From the NCBI GenBank assembly GCA_037367405.1, contig JAZKJV010000389.1, positions 2,232,001 through 2,296,000 on the forward strand: 64,000 bases of DNA, written 5' to 3'. The notes under the pieces were generated by a model. It had not been told where the DNA came from and ran no database searches. It saw nothing but the letters and a program-made list of their open reading frames with translations. The DNA comes from Ottelia alismoides. Lineage: Eukaryota; Streptophyta; Magnoliopsida; Alismatales; Hydrocharitaceae. The position numbers and the translations under genes were made by a program. Shown piece after piece: positions 1 through 12,740 of this stretch. Numbering within the stretch: the stretch's first letter is position 1; every line of letters begins with the position of its first letter.

Positions 1-451
1 ATTTTTCAATTATTTATTATAATTTTTATAAGATTTTGAAGGTTTTTCAATTTTTATGGGTTTTTAATATCCAAAAATGACCAAAATTGGTCAGAAAATC
101 AAACAAGACACACTAACTAATTTTTTTATAATTTTTAGAGGTATTGTAATATTTTTTTTGTGATTTTTCAAGTCAGACAGTAAAGAAAATGCGTGTTTTT
201 GATTTTTTAAAAATATCATATAAAATCAAAAGTGTCCCCAAAAATTCTAGAAAATTTAACAACATGGCAGGAGCCATGTATCCAATTTTCGTTGAATTTG
301 GAGTTAGTTTGCTATTTTATTAAAAATCAAAACGAGGGTACAGTGCACAGGGACCTAACTGCAAATAAAATAAAACCCTGGGCCCCTTGGATAACAAGCC
401 TGGAAACTAGGGGGCTAGGAGTGCAAAATGTCCCTCGGGCCACTCACGATA

Positions 452-915
452 CACGTGACTCAGGCCTGGGGGGACCTATTTGCCATTCCTATTTATAAAA
501 GTATAGATCGTAATAAGCCAAAAACGCAGGGCAAACGTTGCAAATACACCAAATACCACGTGTCAATGCACGTGTCCACAACAGGTAGGGGTATAAATGC
601 GAATCAGATAAACAGGAGGGTCCTCTATGCAATATTTACAAAAATAAAAGAACTAAAAAGCGTATTTACAGTACTAAATAGTAAATGCGAGAAATAGAGG
701 GGCCTAAGAGCAAATACCCCTTTATTAAATGTCGACGGCTAAGATGGTGCCACGTAGCAGATCTAACGGGTGAGAATATCGGTGCCTTTAACCACGAAAC
801 ACTGGCCGGATCGAATGGATGAGCAGCTCCCACGTGGACGATCGAACGACTGTGCTGCGACGTGGGTCTGCGATGGGGCCTGGCTCGGATCGAACGGATG
901 AGGGTCCACCACGTG
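452..915. promoter_or_regulatory. Cluster of five CACGTG (G-box) palindromes in U5
   Basis: CACGTG occurs at 452-457, 557-562, 569-574, 831-836 and 910-915. The 557/569 pair is spaced closely like the G-box pair in LTR c (58696-58725). The core is what plant bZIP and bHLH factors bind; here the position is U5, downstream of the TATA box. Confidence 0.45.
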
Positions 916-1850
916 GCAGATCGGACGGTCCTCGTATGCTGTGGCGAAACCTTCGGTGAATCGACGGTCGTGATCAACCTCCAAGGATCTGACGGTATCT
1001 GCTGCTCCTCGGATGAACGGGTCAGATGTAATCTGGAGCGTCGAGGCCGATCGGACGTCTGGGGAGGATGGTGGAAGAACAGTTGGCCGGCGAGCTTCGT
1101 CGGCCCGATGCACGCGCTATGGTCCTCCCCTGCTGCTCCTGAAGTGCGGAAGAGCTCCGCCGTGAAGCCCCGCAGCTGAAGATGGTCGCCGATGAGGCTG
1201 CTGACCACCAGAACGGCCCCGCGATGGCGGTGGCCTGAAGCTCCTGTGCCTGAGGTGCTGGCCTCCAGATGAGGCTCTACTGATGATGAGACCTGCACAT
1301 GAAGAAAGATGGGTCGAGGGCAAACTGCCTCGACCCGTCAAAGCGCGAGAACAGTGAAGGATGCGTCGCGATGGAGGCCCTCCGGCGAGCTGCGGAGGTG
1401 GAGGGCCGAGGTCCCTGCTTCAGGGTGATCCAGGGGGAATGGGCAGGTGGAGATGATGTGGAGGAGGTTCGTGAAGGTGGTGGCGGTGTCGGATGGGCTG
1501 ATGGATGGCCGGAGACGACGGGCGGAGGCGGCGGAGCTACGACTACAGAAAATGAAAAATTCTAATCTACGCTAATCTACGGGCTAAATAGACTACCTGG
1601 TGGAGGCTATCGACTGGGCTGAAGCTCGGGGAGCTTCTGGGTCATTGCCTGTAAGGGGTCGTCGTCTCCCCGAGGCTGGGCACGCTCGCGGCGGCGCACG
1701 ACGGCGGAGCCACCGGATCAAAGGCTTCCCGAGGTGCTCGAGCCTCGCTTCCACTCTGGCGGGCACCGCTGTCACTCAGGCACACCAGAGGAGGTCCTTT
1801 GCTGCAAGTGGGAGGTCCAGAGATGAGGAACAAGCTGGTCGGAGGCGATG

Positions 1851-1858
1851 TTATATAT
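1851..1858 (-). promoter_or_regulatory. TATA box of element A 3' LTR
   Basis: The minus strand reads GGACATATATAACATCG. It sits between the AT-rich U3 and the GC-rich part, the same place as TATA boxes in LTRs b, c and d. Confidence 0.5.
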
Positions 1859-3836
1859 GTCCAGGGGTCCGAGAAGAGATGGATCGGGCGAGACGCACAC
1901 GACTCGGATCCCTCAGACCCACCCCGGGCGTGGATCTGGAATGAACAAGGATCAATCGGGGCCCGGGGATAGGGTATTAGGCTGTCGGATCGAGTGGGAA
2001 GAAAAGGAAGAAATCGGGTCGAGCACCAGATCCGCAAGGGAAGTGGTCCACAGGGGGGAGTTGACCGGGGGGTCAACATTCCCCCGTGGACCAATCAGAG
2101 TCTGCCAGCTCAATATTATTTGATTATTTATTTTAAAATAGTAAATGATCGAATTAAGAAAAACTTAAAACATGAAATATATTTATTTTATTTTTTTCTA
2201 TTTTTTGTGATTTTTAATTGATTTTTCAAAATAAAAATAAGGTATTTACACTTTAGTGCTATATATAGATATATGTACAATATAGGATTTTTATTTTTTT
2301 TTGATTTTTAATTAGTTTTTTTATATATTTTTATCCCTATTTTATATTTTATTTATTTATAGCATAAAATTAGGAATAAAAAGGTATTTTTATTTTATTT
2401 TTATTATTTATATACAAGGGTGAAATAAATAGATATGTACATCTATATACATGGTATATTTACAATATTATTTTTGGTTTTTAATTTTGTTCTTTTATTT
2501 TGTTTTTGTTTTAATGGTTTTTATTTTATTTATTTACAACATAAAAGATAAAATATATACAAATTTTATGGAAATTAATTTTATTTATTTATAAAGTGAA
2601 ATAAATATAGATAGGGGAATATATACATGATGAATATGCACAAGGTAGAGTATTTTTGTTTTCTTTTTGATTTTTCAATTTTTAGTTGGATTTTATATTT
2701 ATAAATATATACAAGTATTTACAAGACACTTTTATTCTATTTTTGGAGGGAAATATATTTATTGTATTTACAGGTATATTTACACAAATGAGCCCCTATC
2801 TCTCTCTACTTTGGATTTTATGCGGTCAGGCCCATGTTGAGCCCGCTGTTGGGATTAGGTTGCTCAATATTTATTCTAAATATTTCCCTCTTTTTTCTTT
2901 TTAATCTTTATTCTTTTATTTTTGCACAAAAACATGCTAATTATTAGTTTTTACACCAAGCATGCCTTTTGCTAATTATTTGTATTTACAAACATATACA
3001 TGCATTTGCAAAGGTTTTTGTAGCTAAATATAAGAATAAAGAGTGATGAATGAGTATTCATCAATGCACAACCAGGGATTGAAACCGAGTACAGAGTACC
3101 ACCACCCGCAGATAACCCTCGGGGAGATTTGAGAAATCAGGATAATCCGAGGGTGAGAACAAATGATTATATTAAAATAATGCGTTCTCTCTCGAAGTAA
3201 AAGAAAAACTATCCAATGAATCGTGAATATCAGGTTCAAAGAAATCTTGGTCAATATCAAAGAGATCATTGACCTACTAGTGTGAAGGGATCTGAGCTTG
3301 GAAAAATATTGGACAAGATTTGACCCTCAGGGTGAAGGGTGGGAGGGAGGGAAAACATGAGTGATGATGAATTTTTATTTTTGATTTTTTTATAGAGATT
3401 GCTAATGATCTAGAGAGAAAAGATCATAGCTAACACAACACCAAGCACAAGCAAACACAATGCAAACCCCCAATTCACAAACTCAATGCAATGTAAAGAT
3501 CGTAAAAGTTCGGTCAATTATCTTATCAATTTTTGAGTTTGGTGAGAAATCAATCTATCAGAGTGGTTAAGTGAGTTATTAGGAACCCAATGCTCCCAGG
3601 AGACTATCCAACTCTCACAATTAGTTTTTCCCATCTAGTATGGGTTGCAGATCGTTTACCGGCTACCCGATCTACCCACTCTGCTAAGGAAGTCCTGGAC
3701 CGACTACCGGCTACCCGGTGAAATCCTCACTAGAGAATAACTAATCACAAGACTAGAAGTCTGAAGAGAGTTCGAGCATGGCTCTATCCTAGTGTGCAGG
3801 TTGCTCTCTCACTGTAGATAAATCAACAAAGAGGGG

Positions 3837-4094
3837 GTGACTCTCCCCAAAATAATGATTTTTTCTTACTTTTATTTTAGGGTTGAGTTTTCTTTGGAAG
3901 TCCCGGATTTAAGGAAATTGTCACTTCGCTTGAATATTTTCAATGAATCGCCTATCGAGTGTCCAATTTCCTTTTTAACTTATGTGAATGAAAAAAGGAA
4001 GGAGATCGGAAATGCCAATGCCAGATTAAACACAATGATGCTTGCAGGGGTTAGAGATGTGTACCATAACACCAGCACTCTACATGTAAAATGA
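3837..4094 (+). CDS. Antisense ORF in element A leader, 85 codons, unknown
   Basis: An uninterrupted frame of 85 codons on the strand opposite to element A. I recognise no domain. Its C-terminal part contains MLAGVRDVY. The DNA here (4038-4063) aligns with an antisense frame in the leader of E (61451-61471, reading MLSTLDHVY) and, less well, with B (16972-17196). It lies about 0.7-0.9 kb downstream of A's PBS. Conservation could instead reflect a leader RNA structure, so coding status is uncertain. Confidence 0.3.
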   Translation: MTLPKIMIFSYFYFRVEFSLEVPDLRKLSLRLNIFNESPIECPISFLTYVNEKRKEIGNANARLNTMMLAGVRDVYHNTSTLHVK

Positions 4095-4777
4095 TCCATA
4101 CAGAATTTAAAAATAGAAAATATAAACTAACCTATATGATGCAAGTGAACACATCCTAACAATAGCTTCTATAAACGGGCAAGAACCAATTAAAGTTGAA
4201 TAAGTCCAATTACGCTTTATTCTATAGGCACATAAATTCTTGTTTAGGGTGTTTGGACCTAATTAATTACCTGGCTCAAGCAAATTAATTAAAGCAATCA
4301 ATAGACTGCTCACGAAATCCGCATGAAACAAAGAAAAATAAGGCAATGAAAACAAAACCGATGAGGTCCTCCAAGTGCACCGGCACTTGGCAAAACAGAC
4401 CCCTCAACAAATGAATGTTCATTTACAAGAGTTCAAGTGCTAGAAATAAATAAAATAAGGTCTAAAATATTTTTTTGGTCTCCTTCAAATCTTCTTCTCC
4501 TTCTCTCATGCTCTCCAGCGGCTTCGAGATGAATCAAGCCACCTTCGCTTTGCTTGGGAGCTTTCATTCACCTAGGATCGCCTCCTTCGCTCCACGGGCC
4601 CTCGTAAGAAAAAAAGAAAGAATGAATGTGTAAGAAACACAATTATAAAATATGAGCAGGAAAAATGAAATAAAAACAGTGAATATGAACAATGAAATAA
4701 ATGTGGAAAAATATAAACAAATATGTACAACTAAGAATAGCAGGTCAAAAGAGAAACCTAACTACCCTCACCGCGCC

Positions 4778-4795
4778 TCCCCGACAATGATTCCA
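4778..4795 (-). other. Primer-binding site of element A (tRNA-Asp type)
   Basis: The minus strand reads TGGAATCATTGTCGGGGA, which matches the tRNA-Asp complement TGGCGCCGTTGCCGGGGA except at positions explained mainly by C-to-T and G-to-A change. It lies three bases (AAA) after the CA end of the 5' LTR, the same spacing as in element B. Confidence 0.75.
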
Positions 4796-4798
4796 TTT

Positions 4799-7700
4799 TG
4801 TTGGACGGTATTTTCTGGGAGTTTTAAATTCAGAAATATGAAATAAATGTGTAATTATCATCGCAACCCAAATATCCTGCAAGAAAAATTTTGTTTTTTT
4901 CTTTTCAAGCTAAAATAATTACAAAAGAATAATGTTAAAAGAGAATTTGCTATTTAATTAACCTGAATAGCAACAGGATCGAACTTTGGGAGGCTTCAAT
5001 TTTCGAGTGTTATTCAAATAATTTAAAAAATCAATTAGTAGAAAAAGGAAATCTCAAATGCTAACTATCTTGGTTTTTGTGATTTTTTTTTAAATTTTTT
5101 TTATTTCTATTTTTTTGTTTTCTGATTTTCAATTTTTTAATGATTTTAATTTTTGCAATTTTTTAATTATAAAAATATATTTTTCAAACATGCACAAAAG
5201 AAATGAACAAATAAACTCTATTGTATTTTTACTGATTTCTTTTTGGATTTTTAAATATGACAAAAATGCTCAAAATGTACAAATAAACTCTATTGTATTT
5301 TTATGATTTTTCACTATTTTTATAAATTTTCAGAAATGTTTAATTTTTTTTAGAATTTTAAAATGAATAAAAATAGGGGAAAGTACAAACAGTGAGAAAA
5401 CAGGATTATTCCACAAATTCAAAATATGAAATTAAATAAAACATTACATCAATTATTTTTCTTAAAAATTAGGAAAAAATATTACAAACATGAACTTAAA
5501 TCACATTTTTATTTTTACACTTTATATGAATTTTTTAGATTTTTAATATTTTACAATTTTTTGGGTTTTATAAATAATTAATGCATGAAAATTGGACAAA
5601 AAATAAAGAGCACAAAAATAAAACTAAATTATTTTTTTTTTGAAATTTTTTACATAGTATTTGAATTTTTATGAATTTTTGAATTTCATTCAGAGAAAAT
5701 TATACGGTTTTTGATTTTTTAATAATAATAAATGAAAATAAAATGCAATTAAAAAATTATTCAATGAAGAAGCACAGAACATGAGTCTAACTTGATTTTT
5801 GGAGAATTTATTTAGCAACATAAGCTATTTATTCCAATCAAAAGAACACACAATTTTAAAGTCTGGATAACCGGGACTAAAACTTAAACAATTGGTGTTT
5901 TTGCATAAATAATTAACAAGAAATAAAAGGAGGACTAAAAATGCAAATTACCCAATAAAACATGCGAAGCACGTGCGTGAGGCTGATAGTGGCTTCTGCG
6001 TAATTTGAGAAATCACTGGGGCTTGATGGTAATTTTTCCAAAATTTTATATTCTCCCCCGTTAGGGTTCTTCGTTCCTCTTTTCTTCAAGACCAAAGGGG
6101 TCGTCACCCTTGTTCTTCCACCAAGCAAAAGGGCGGCGGGTGGCTTTACAAGGGGGTGCGAGATGGAGAGCGGCAACGCGCAATAATGGAGTTAGGAGCT
6201 CTGCCAGGAGATTGTCTCAAGTAGAGGGAGGTCAAACGTAGTGGATGACGGTGGGGTTCTGCAGAGCTCAACCGGAGATGAGGAACAGAGCGCCACATGT
6301 GCATACAATGGAGGGGTTGCACGACGGTTGTGGACGGCTGGACTACCGATGGATGGAGGAGCGGGCAGGAGATGGTGGTGACCTGGGTGGTGCGGTGGTA
6401 CTTGCGGACGATGGTGGTCATTGGTGGAGGTCTTGGCGACGTCGTGGAAGGGGAGTCACGCCTCAGCCGACACACATCCAAGGGCGGTTGCTGCTCGTGG
6501 TGTTGTGATGGTGGTGGCCAGCAGCCGATGACAGATCGAGGAGGGCACGACGGACGTCGGCAGCACAATGCTGCCAAAATATTTTTTTTGTAATTTCTTT
6601 TATTTAAAAAAACAGAAATAGAAACAACCCTTTTTTATTTTTGTATTTTTTTACTTTTAAGTTTTTATTTTTTGAAAGGACAACAACTATATTTTTAATT
6701 AAATTTTTTATTTCAGTAAAAATATTGTAGATAAAAAAATGATATCCGACTCGAGCACGACAGCTTGGTCCAAAATCAAATGCGGAAAATGTGAGTGGAT
6801 GCGGATCCGATGAAATGGAAGATCGAATCCATGTCTCCGACCATCGTACGCGGCCGGAGTTGGAACGTCAACGTGAAGAGATCGAGAATATGAGATGAAA
6901 AATCATGATCGATGGCACATCCAATAGTGATGGAAAATTAGGAATTAAAATCTTAGGTATATAATTAAAAATGAATGATGAAATAAAAATGAAAATTGAA
7001 CCTAAAATTATCTAGAAAAGAGATTGAGAAATAAAGGGATGTGGATCTCACCGTGGGAGAGGAAAACATCGTAATTGCCTCGACGAAGGCTTACTCGAAG
7101 TCACCGGACGGCTCGGAGGGTATGCACCTCTCTACAACAAGAAGACTTAGAGAATATGCTCCTCTCAGCAAAGATTGATCCAATTGAAATGAGGGAGGAG
7201 GATCCATATAAATAGAAAAGAAAAGAATTCAAAATTCAAAATTTGAAATGAGATCAAGATAAGGAAAAAATTTGAAATAAGGTAGAAATAAAAAAGTAAA
7301 TTAATGTTATAATTATTTACACAGTTTTTTTTATTTATGTTCGTCACTTTATTAAATTAAATAGTACATGTTAATTATTTAATTTTTTGGTGTGGTTATT
7401 TAAGGGAATTGATTATATACATATACTATATATATGGTACAGTATATACATAGTTAAATAAGGAAATTAGTTCTTTTTGTTTTAATTAATTTATTTATTT
7501 ATTGTTATAACTATTAGAAAATATTATCAATTATCTACAATTACAATATGTACAAATAAATGGCAAAATTGCACAAACAACCCCAGAAAATTATCTTTCA
7601 AACCGTAACTCAAGAAATTATGAAAACACCACAATTTTAAAGATAATTTAATTCAGAATATGATGGAAGTGAGTTTGATTCAATTTAAGTTCATATGGAG

Positions 7701-8212
7701 ACGGAATTGGTCTTTCCATTGTCGCTTTATGGCTTTTTCAGGATGTGGTTACTTTAATTTTGTACATGATTTTTTTGCAAGCATTTTTATTATTTATGAA
7801 ACATCTTTATTTGCAACTTTTGTTTTGAAAATTATTTAATTTGAGGTCAATTTATGTACAAATAAAATAGTGTAAGTATACAAATATACATAGAAAAATA
7901 TTTACAACACATTTTTTCGATTTTCTGATTAAGGACCCTATCTCCCCATACTTTATTCCTTGTCGATCATGTCAAGTCTAGACCTTCTCTCGGGGTTCGG
8001 GTCAGCATGTATCTATTACATATATACAATCTTTTTTTATTTTTTTCTTTATTTTTACTTTATTTATTTTAGGTTAAAATAACAATATAAGTACAATATT
8101 TACACACGGATGCAAGTTACTAAGAATATGGAGTTAGTATTATATACAGGTATTTTATAGGGGATTTTAAGCTAAAATAAATGAATAAAGATGATGAAAT
8201 GCAGATTCATCA
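4799..8212 (-). mobile_element. Element A 5' LTR, about 3.4 kb
   Basis: Full-length minus-strand LTR from TGATGAATC (reverse complement ending at 8212) to CA at 4799, next to the PBS. U3 spans about 8212-7215, with GTCAAGTCTAGACC and GACAAGGAATAAAGTA type words also present in LTR d. The minus strand at 7206-7215 reads CTATTTATATGG, a possible TATA element. The U5 side includes a GC-rich patch (5913-6577) rich in CCACCACC words and an AT-rich tail (4799-5900). The part 6677-8212 has been amplified in the tandem array. Bases after 8212 are copia-derived, so A inserted into an older copia copy. Confidence 0.75.
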
Positions 8213-8675
8213 TATATATGCATCACAATCTATATGATATTATTCCAGAATACATGTTCATTTCCAACATTTAGAAACAAACAACGAATGTATTCTAATA
8301 TTAGGTCATAGAGACATTCTCTCAGACAAAGGTCTCTCCCACTAAAATTATGAAGTCTATCTATCCAATAGAGATTGTTGCAACAATTGCATCAATATCC
8401 ATGTGGATGACTATTAGACCTAAGATCAAATTTTCCAGTCGTCTAAAACATATGCAACCAGTTGCAAGTGTTGTTAGAAGAATGAGTACACTTATTGGAC
8501 TTTGATCTTATATGATAATAAAGTCAATATCAAAGATTATATGTAGAAGTATAATATGTCGATGCATTATCCAAGTCCTTCTCTAAGGATCCTAGATAGT
8601 CTAGACATTCAAACTATTAATACATTGGCTTATTGCAGTATTGATATTCATCCAACTTTTTGGATGTCATATGGA
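6677..8675. repeat. Tandem array unit 1 (1999 bp)
   Basis: First of five head-to-tail units. It starts at AGGACAACAACT and has two parts: 6677-8212, the 5' portion of A's LTR (minus strand), and 8213-8675, copia DNA homologous to about 27816-28284. To the left, LTR sequence continues smoothly into 6676, so this is the original copy and the left duplication breakpoint lies within the LTR. It lacks about 20 bp near 6866 that units 2-5 have. Confidence 0.9.
8213..8675 (-). mobile_element. Copia-derived fragment within the array unit
   Basis: This 463-bp stretch, repeated at 10247-10709, 12278-12740 and 14299-14746, aligns in the same orientation with 27816-28284 inside the copia element. Shared words include CAATAGAGATTGTTGCAACA and GGCTTATTGCAGTATTG. 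It is the remnant of the copia copy into which element A inserted. Confidence 0.85.
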
Positions 8676-10709
8676 AGGACAACAAATGTATTTTTAATTA
8701 AATTTTTTATTCCAGCAAATAAATTGTAGATAAAAAATGATATCCGACTCGAGCACGACAGCTCGGTCCAAAATCAAATGCAGAAAATGTGAGATGATGC
8801 GGACCCAATGAAATGGAAGATCGAATCCGTGTCTCCGACCATGGTACGTGGTCGGAGTTGGAAGATTGCGTGAGGTAGAACATGAACGTGAAGAGATTGA
8901 GAATATGGCATGAAAAATCAAGATCGATGGTGGATCGAATTGTGATGGAAAATTAGGAATTAAAGTCTAAGATCTAGAATTAAAAATGAACGATGAAATA
9001 AAGATGAAAATTAAACCTAAAAATATCTAGAGAGGAGATTGAGAAATAAAAGGATGCGGATCTCACAGTGGGAGTGGTAAATACCGTAATCTCCTCGACG
9101 AAGGCTTACTCGTTGTCACCGGACGGCTCGGAGGCTAGGAACCTCTCTACAACAAGAAGACTCTTGGAGAATATGCTCCTCTCAACAAAGATTGATCCAA
9201 TTAAAATGAAGGATGATGATCCATATAAATAGAAAAGAAAAGAATTCAAAATTAAAAATTTGAAATGAGATGAAATAAGGAAAAAAATTGAAATAAGATA
9301 GAGATAAGAAAGGAAATTAGTGTTAAATTTATTTACATAGTTTTTTTTATTTATGTTCGTCACTTTATTAAAATAGTACATGTTAATAATTTAATTTTTT
9401 TAATGTGGTTATTTAAGGGAATTGATTATATACATATATTATATACATATGGTACATTAGATACATAGTTAAATAAGGAAATTAGTTTTTTTAAGTTTTA
9501 AAATTTTTATATTTATTTATTTTTTATTATAGTTATTAGAAAATATTATCAATTATTTACAATTATAATATGTACAAATAAATCGTAAAATTGCACAAAC
9601 CACCCCAAAAAATAATCTTTCAAACTGTAACTCCATAAATTATGAAAAGCACAACCATTTTAAAGCTAATTAAATTCAAAATATGATAGAAGTGAGTTTG
9701 ATTCAATTTGAGTTCATATGGAGATTGAATTAGCCTTTCCGTTATCGCTTTATGGCTTTTTCCGGATGTGGTTACTTTTATTTTGTACATAATTTTATTT
9801 TACAAACATTTTTATTATTTAGGAAACATCTTTTTTTACAACATTTGTTTTGAAAATTATTTAATTTGAGGTCAATTTTTGTACAAATAAAATAGTGGAA
9901 GTATACAAATATACACCGAAAAATATTTACAACACATTTTTTTTCGATTTTCTGATTAATGACCCTATCTCCCCCTACTTTATTCCTGGTCGATCAGGTT
10001 AAGTCTTGACCTTCTCCGAGGGTTCGGGTCAGGATGTATCTATTACATATGTACAATCTTTTTATTTATTTTATTTATTTTTTCTTTCTTTATTTATTTA
10101 GTTTAGGTTAAAATAACAATATATGTACAATATTTACACAAGGATGTAAGTTACTAAGAATATGGAGTTAGCATTATATATCGGTGCTTTACAAGGGATT
10201 TTAAGCTAAAATAAATGAATAATGATGTTGAAATGTAGATTCATCATATATATCCATCACAATCTATATGATATTATTCCAGAATACATGTTCATTTCCA
10301 CCATTTAGAAACAAACAATGAATGTATTCTAATACTAGGTCATGGAGACATTCTCTATGACTAAGGTCTCTCCCACTAGAATTATGAAGTCTATCTATGC
10401 AATAGAGATTGTTGCAACAATTGCATCAATATCCATGTGGATAACTATTAGACCTAAGATCAAATTTTTCAGTCTTCTAAAACATATGCAACTAATTGCA
10501 AGTGTTGTTAGAAGAATGAGTACACTTATTAGACTTTGATCTTATATAATAATAAAGTCAATATCAAAAATTATATGTAGAAGTATAATATGTCGATGCA
10601 TTATCCAAATCTTTCTCTAAGGATCCTAGATAGTCTAGATAATCAAACTATTACTACATTGGCTTATTGCAGTATTGATATTCATCCAACTTTTTGGATG
10701 TCATATAGA
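8676..10709. repeat. Tandem array unit 2 (2034 bp)
   Basis: Same composition and junction as unit 1: LTR part 8676-10246, copia part 10247-10709. Differences from neighbours are scattered substitutions and small indels. Confidence 0.9.
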
Positions 10710-12740
10710 AGGACAACAACTGTATTTTTAATTAAGTTTTTTATTCCAGCAAATAAATTGTAACTAAAAAAATGATATCCGACTCGAGCACGACGGCTCG
10801 GTCCAAAATCAAATGCGGAAAATGTGAGTGGATGCGAACCCGATGAATTGGAAGATCGAATATGTGTCTTCGACCATCGTACGTGTCCAGAGTTGGAAGA
10901 TTGCGTGAGGTCGAATGTGAACGTGAAGAGATCGAGAATATGACATGAAAAATCAAGATCGATGGCGTATCGAATCGTGATGGAAAGTTAGGAATTAAAA
11001 TCTAAGATCTAGAATTAAAAATGAACAATGAAATAAAGATGAAAATTAAACCTAAAAATATCTAGAAAAGAGATTGAGTAATAAAGGGATGTGGATCTCA
11101 CTGTGGGAGTGGAAAATATCGTAATCTCCTCAACGAAGGCTTACTCGTTGTCACCGGATGGCTCGGAGGCTAGGCACCTCTCTACAACAAGAAGACTCTT
11201 GGAGAATATACTCCTCTCAGCAAAGATTGATCCAATTTCAATGAGGGAGGATGATCCATATAAATAAAAAGAAAAGAATTCAAAATTCAAAATTTGAAAT
11301 GAGATAAAGGTAAGGAAAAATTGAAATAAGATAGAGATATGAAAGGAAATTAATGTTAAAATTGTTTACATAGTTTTTTTATTTATGTTCGTCACTTTAT
11401 TAAAATAGTACATGTTAATAATTAAATTTTTTTGGTGTGGTTATTTAAGGGAATTGATTATATACATATATTATATGCATATGGTACATTAGATACATAG
11501 TTAAGTAAGGAAATTAGTTTTTTTAAGTTTTAAAATTTTTATTTTTATTTATTGTTTTATTATAGTTATTAGTAAATATTATCAATTATTTACAATTACA
11601 ATATGTACAAATAAATGGTAAAATTGCACAAACCACCCCAAAAAATTATCTTTCAAATCGTAACTCCAAAAATTATGAAAAGCACAACCATTTTAAAGCT
11701 AATTTAATTCAAAATATGATAGAAGTAGTTTGATTCAATTTGAGTTCATATGGAGACTGAATTAGCCTTTCCATTATCGCTTTATGGCTTTTTCCGGATG
11801 TGGTTACTTTTATTTTGATACTGATTTTATTTTGTAAACATTTTTATTATTTAGGAAACATCTTTTTTACAACTTTTGTTTTGAAAATTATTAAATTTAA
11901 GGTCAATTTATGTACAAATAAAATAGTGTAAGTATACAACTATACACAGAAAAATATTTACAACACATTTTTTTTCGATTTTTAGATTAAGGACCCTATC
12001 TCCCCCTACTTTATTCCTAGTCGATCAGGTTAAGTCTTTACCTTCTCTAGGGGTTCGGGTCTGCATGTATCTATTACATATGTACAATCTTTTTATTTAT
12101 TTTATTTATTTTTTCTTTCTTTAATTATTTATTTTAGGTTAAAATAACAATATATGTACAATATTTACACATGGATGTAAGTTACCAAGAATATGGAGTT
12201 AGCATTATATACCGGTGCTTTATAAGGGATTTAAAGATAAAATAAATGAATAATGATGATGAAATGTAGATTCATCATATATATCCATCACAATCTATAT
12301 GATATTATTCCAGAATACATGTTCATTTACACCACTTAAAAACAAACAATGAATGTATTCTAATACTAGGTTGTAGAGACATTCTCTAAGACTAAGGTCT
12401 CTCCCACTAAAATTATGAAGTCTTTCTATCCAATAGAGATTGTTGCAGCAATTGCCTCAATATCCATGTGGATGACTATTAGACCTAAGATCAAAATTTC
12501 CAGTCTTCTAAAACATATGCAACCAATTGCAAGTGTTGTTAGAAGAATGAGTACACTTATTAGACTTTGATCTTATATTATAATAAAGTCAATATCAAAG
12601 ATTATATGTAGAAGTATAATATGCCGATGCATTATCCAAGTCCTTCTCTAAGGATCCTAGATAGTCTAGATAATAAAACTATTAGTACATTGGCTTATTG
12701 CAGTATTGATATTCATCCAACTTTTTGGATGTCATATGGA
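10710..12740. repeat. Tandem array unit 3 (2031 bp)
   Basis: LTR part 10710-12277, copia part 12278-12740. It shares many small variants with units 2 and 4, for example the CGTACGTGTCC form of the 'Clal-like' segment near 10880, which suggests that units 3 and 4 are close relatives. Confidence 0.9.

Larger units (their letters stand above)
1..3063 (-). mobile_element. Element A 3' LTR (truncated by window edge)
   Basis: LTR of an Athila-like Ty3/gypsy element read on the minus strand. Its 5' end is the motif TGATGAAT (reverse complement at 3056-3063), the same start seen in LTRs a, c and d. Read leftwards it has an AT-rich U3 (about 3063-2110), a short box with GGTCCAC and GTTGACC words near 2050-2090 that recurs in LTRs a, b, c and d, a TATA box at 1851-1858, a GC-rich stretch (about 740-2100), and a U5 with paired CACGTG motifs. 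It keeps more CpG than the other LTRs here, so it may be younger or less methylated. The long open frames in the GC-rich part are compositional and match no protein I know. The 3' end lies outside the window. Confidence 0.82.
3064..4798 (-). mobile_element. Element A internal region: leader only, no gag-pol
   Basis: The 1.7 kb between the two LTRs of A holds leader sequence only. Read on the minus strand from the PBS it shares landmarks with the leaders of B and E: a CGAGGGCCC box near 4600 (E near 60290), and a GCCAAGTGCCGGTGCACTTG box near 4375-4395 that recurs in B at about 16403-16422. Two copies of ACCGGCTACCCG lie near 3660-3720. I see no gag or pol frame. No purine tract precedes the 3' LTR start at 3063, so the gag-to-PPT part was probably lost by deletion rather than being a designed short element. 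Confidence 0.6.

Noticed and set aside
666..1298. 210-codon minus-strand ORF in a GC-rich region
   Set aside because: Arg/Ser/His-rich low complexity, overlapping frames open on both strands, no domain; it lies in the R/U5 of an LTR.
6155..6180. Possible minus-strand PBS around CGGCAACG
   Set aside because: Only eight bases fit; the better site with correct spacing to a CA end is 4778-4795.
6146..6577. 143-codon minus-strand ORF rich in Pro, Ser and Thr
   Set aside because: Compositional effect of a GC-rich patch in the LTR of element A; overlapping plus-strand ORFs are equally long.
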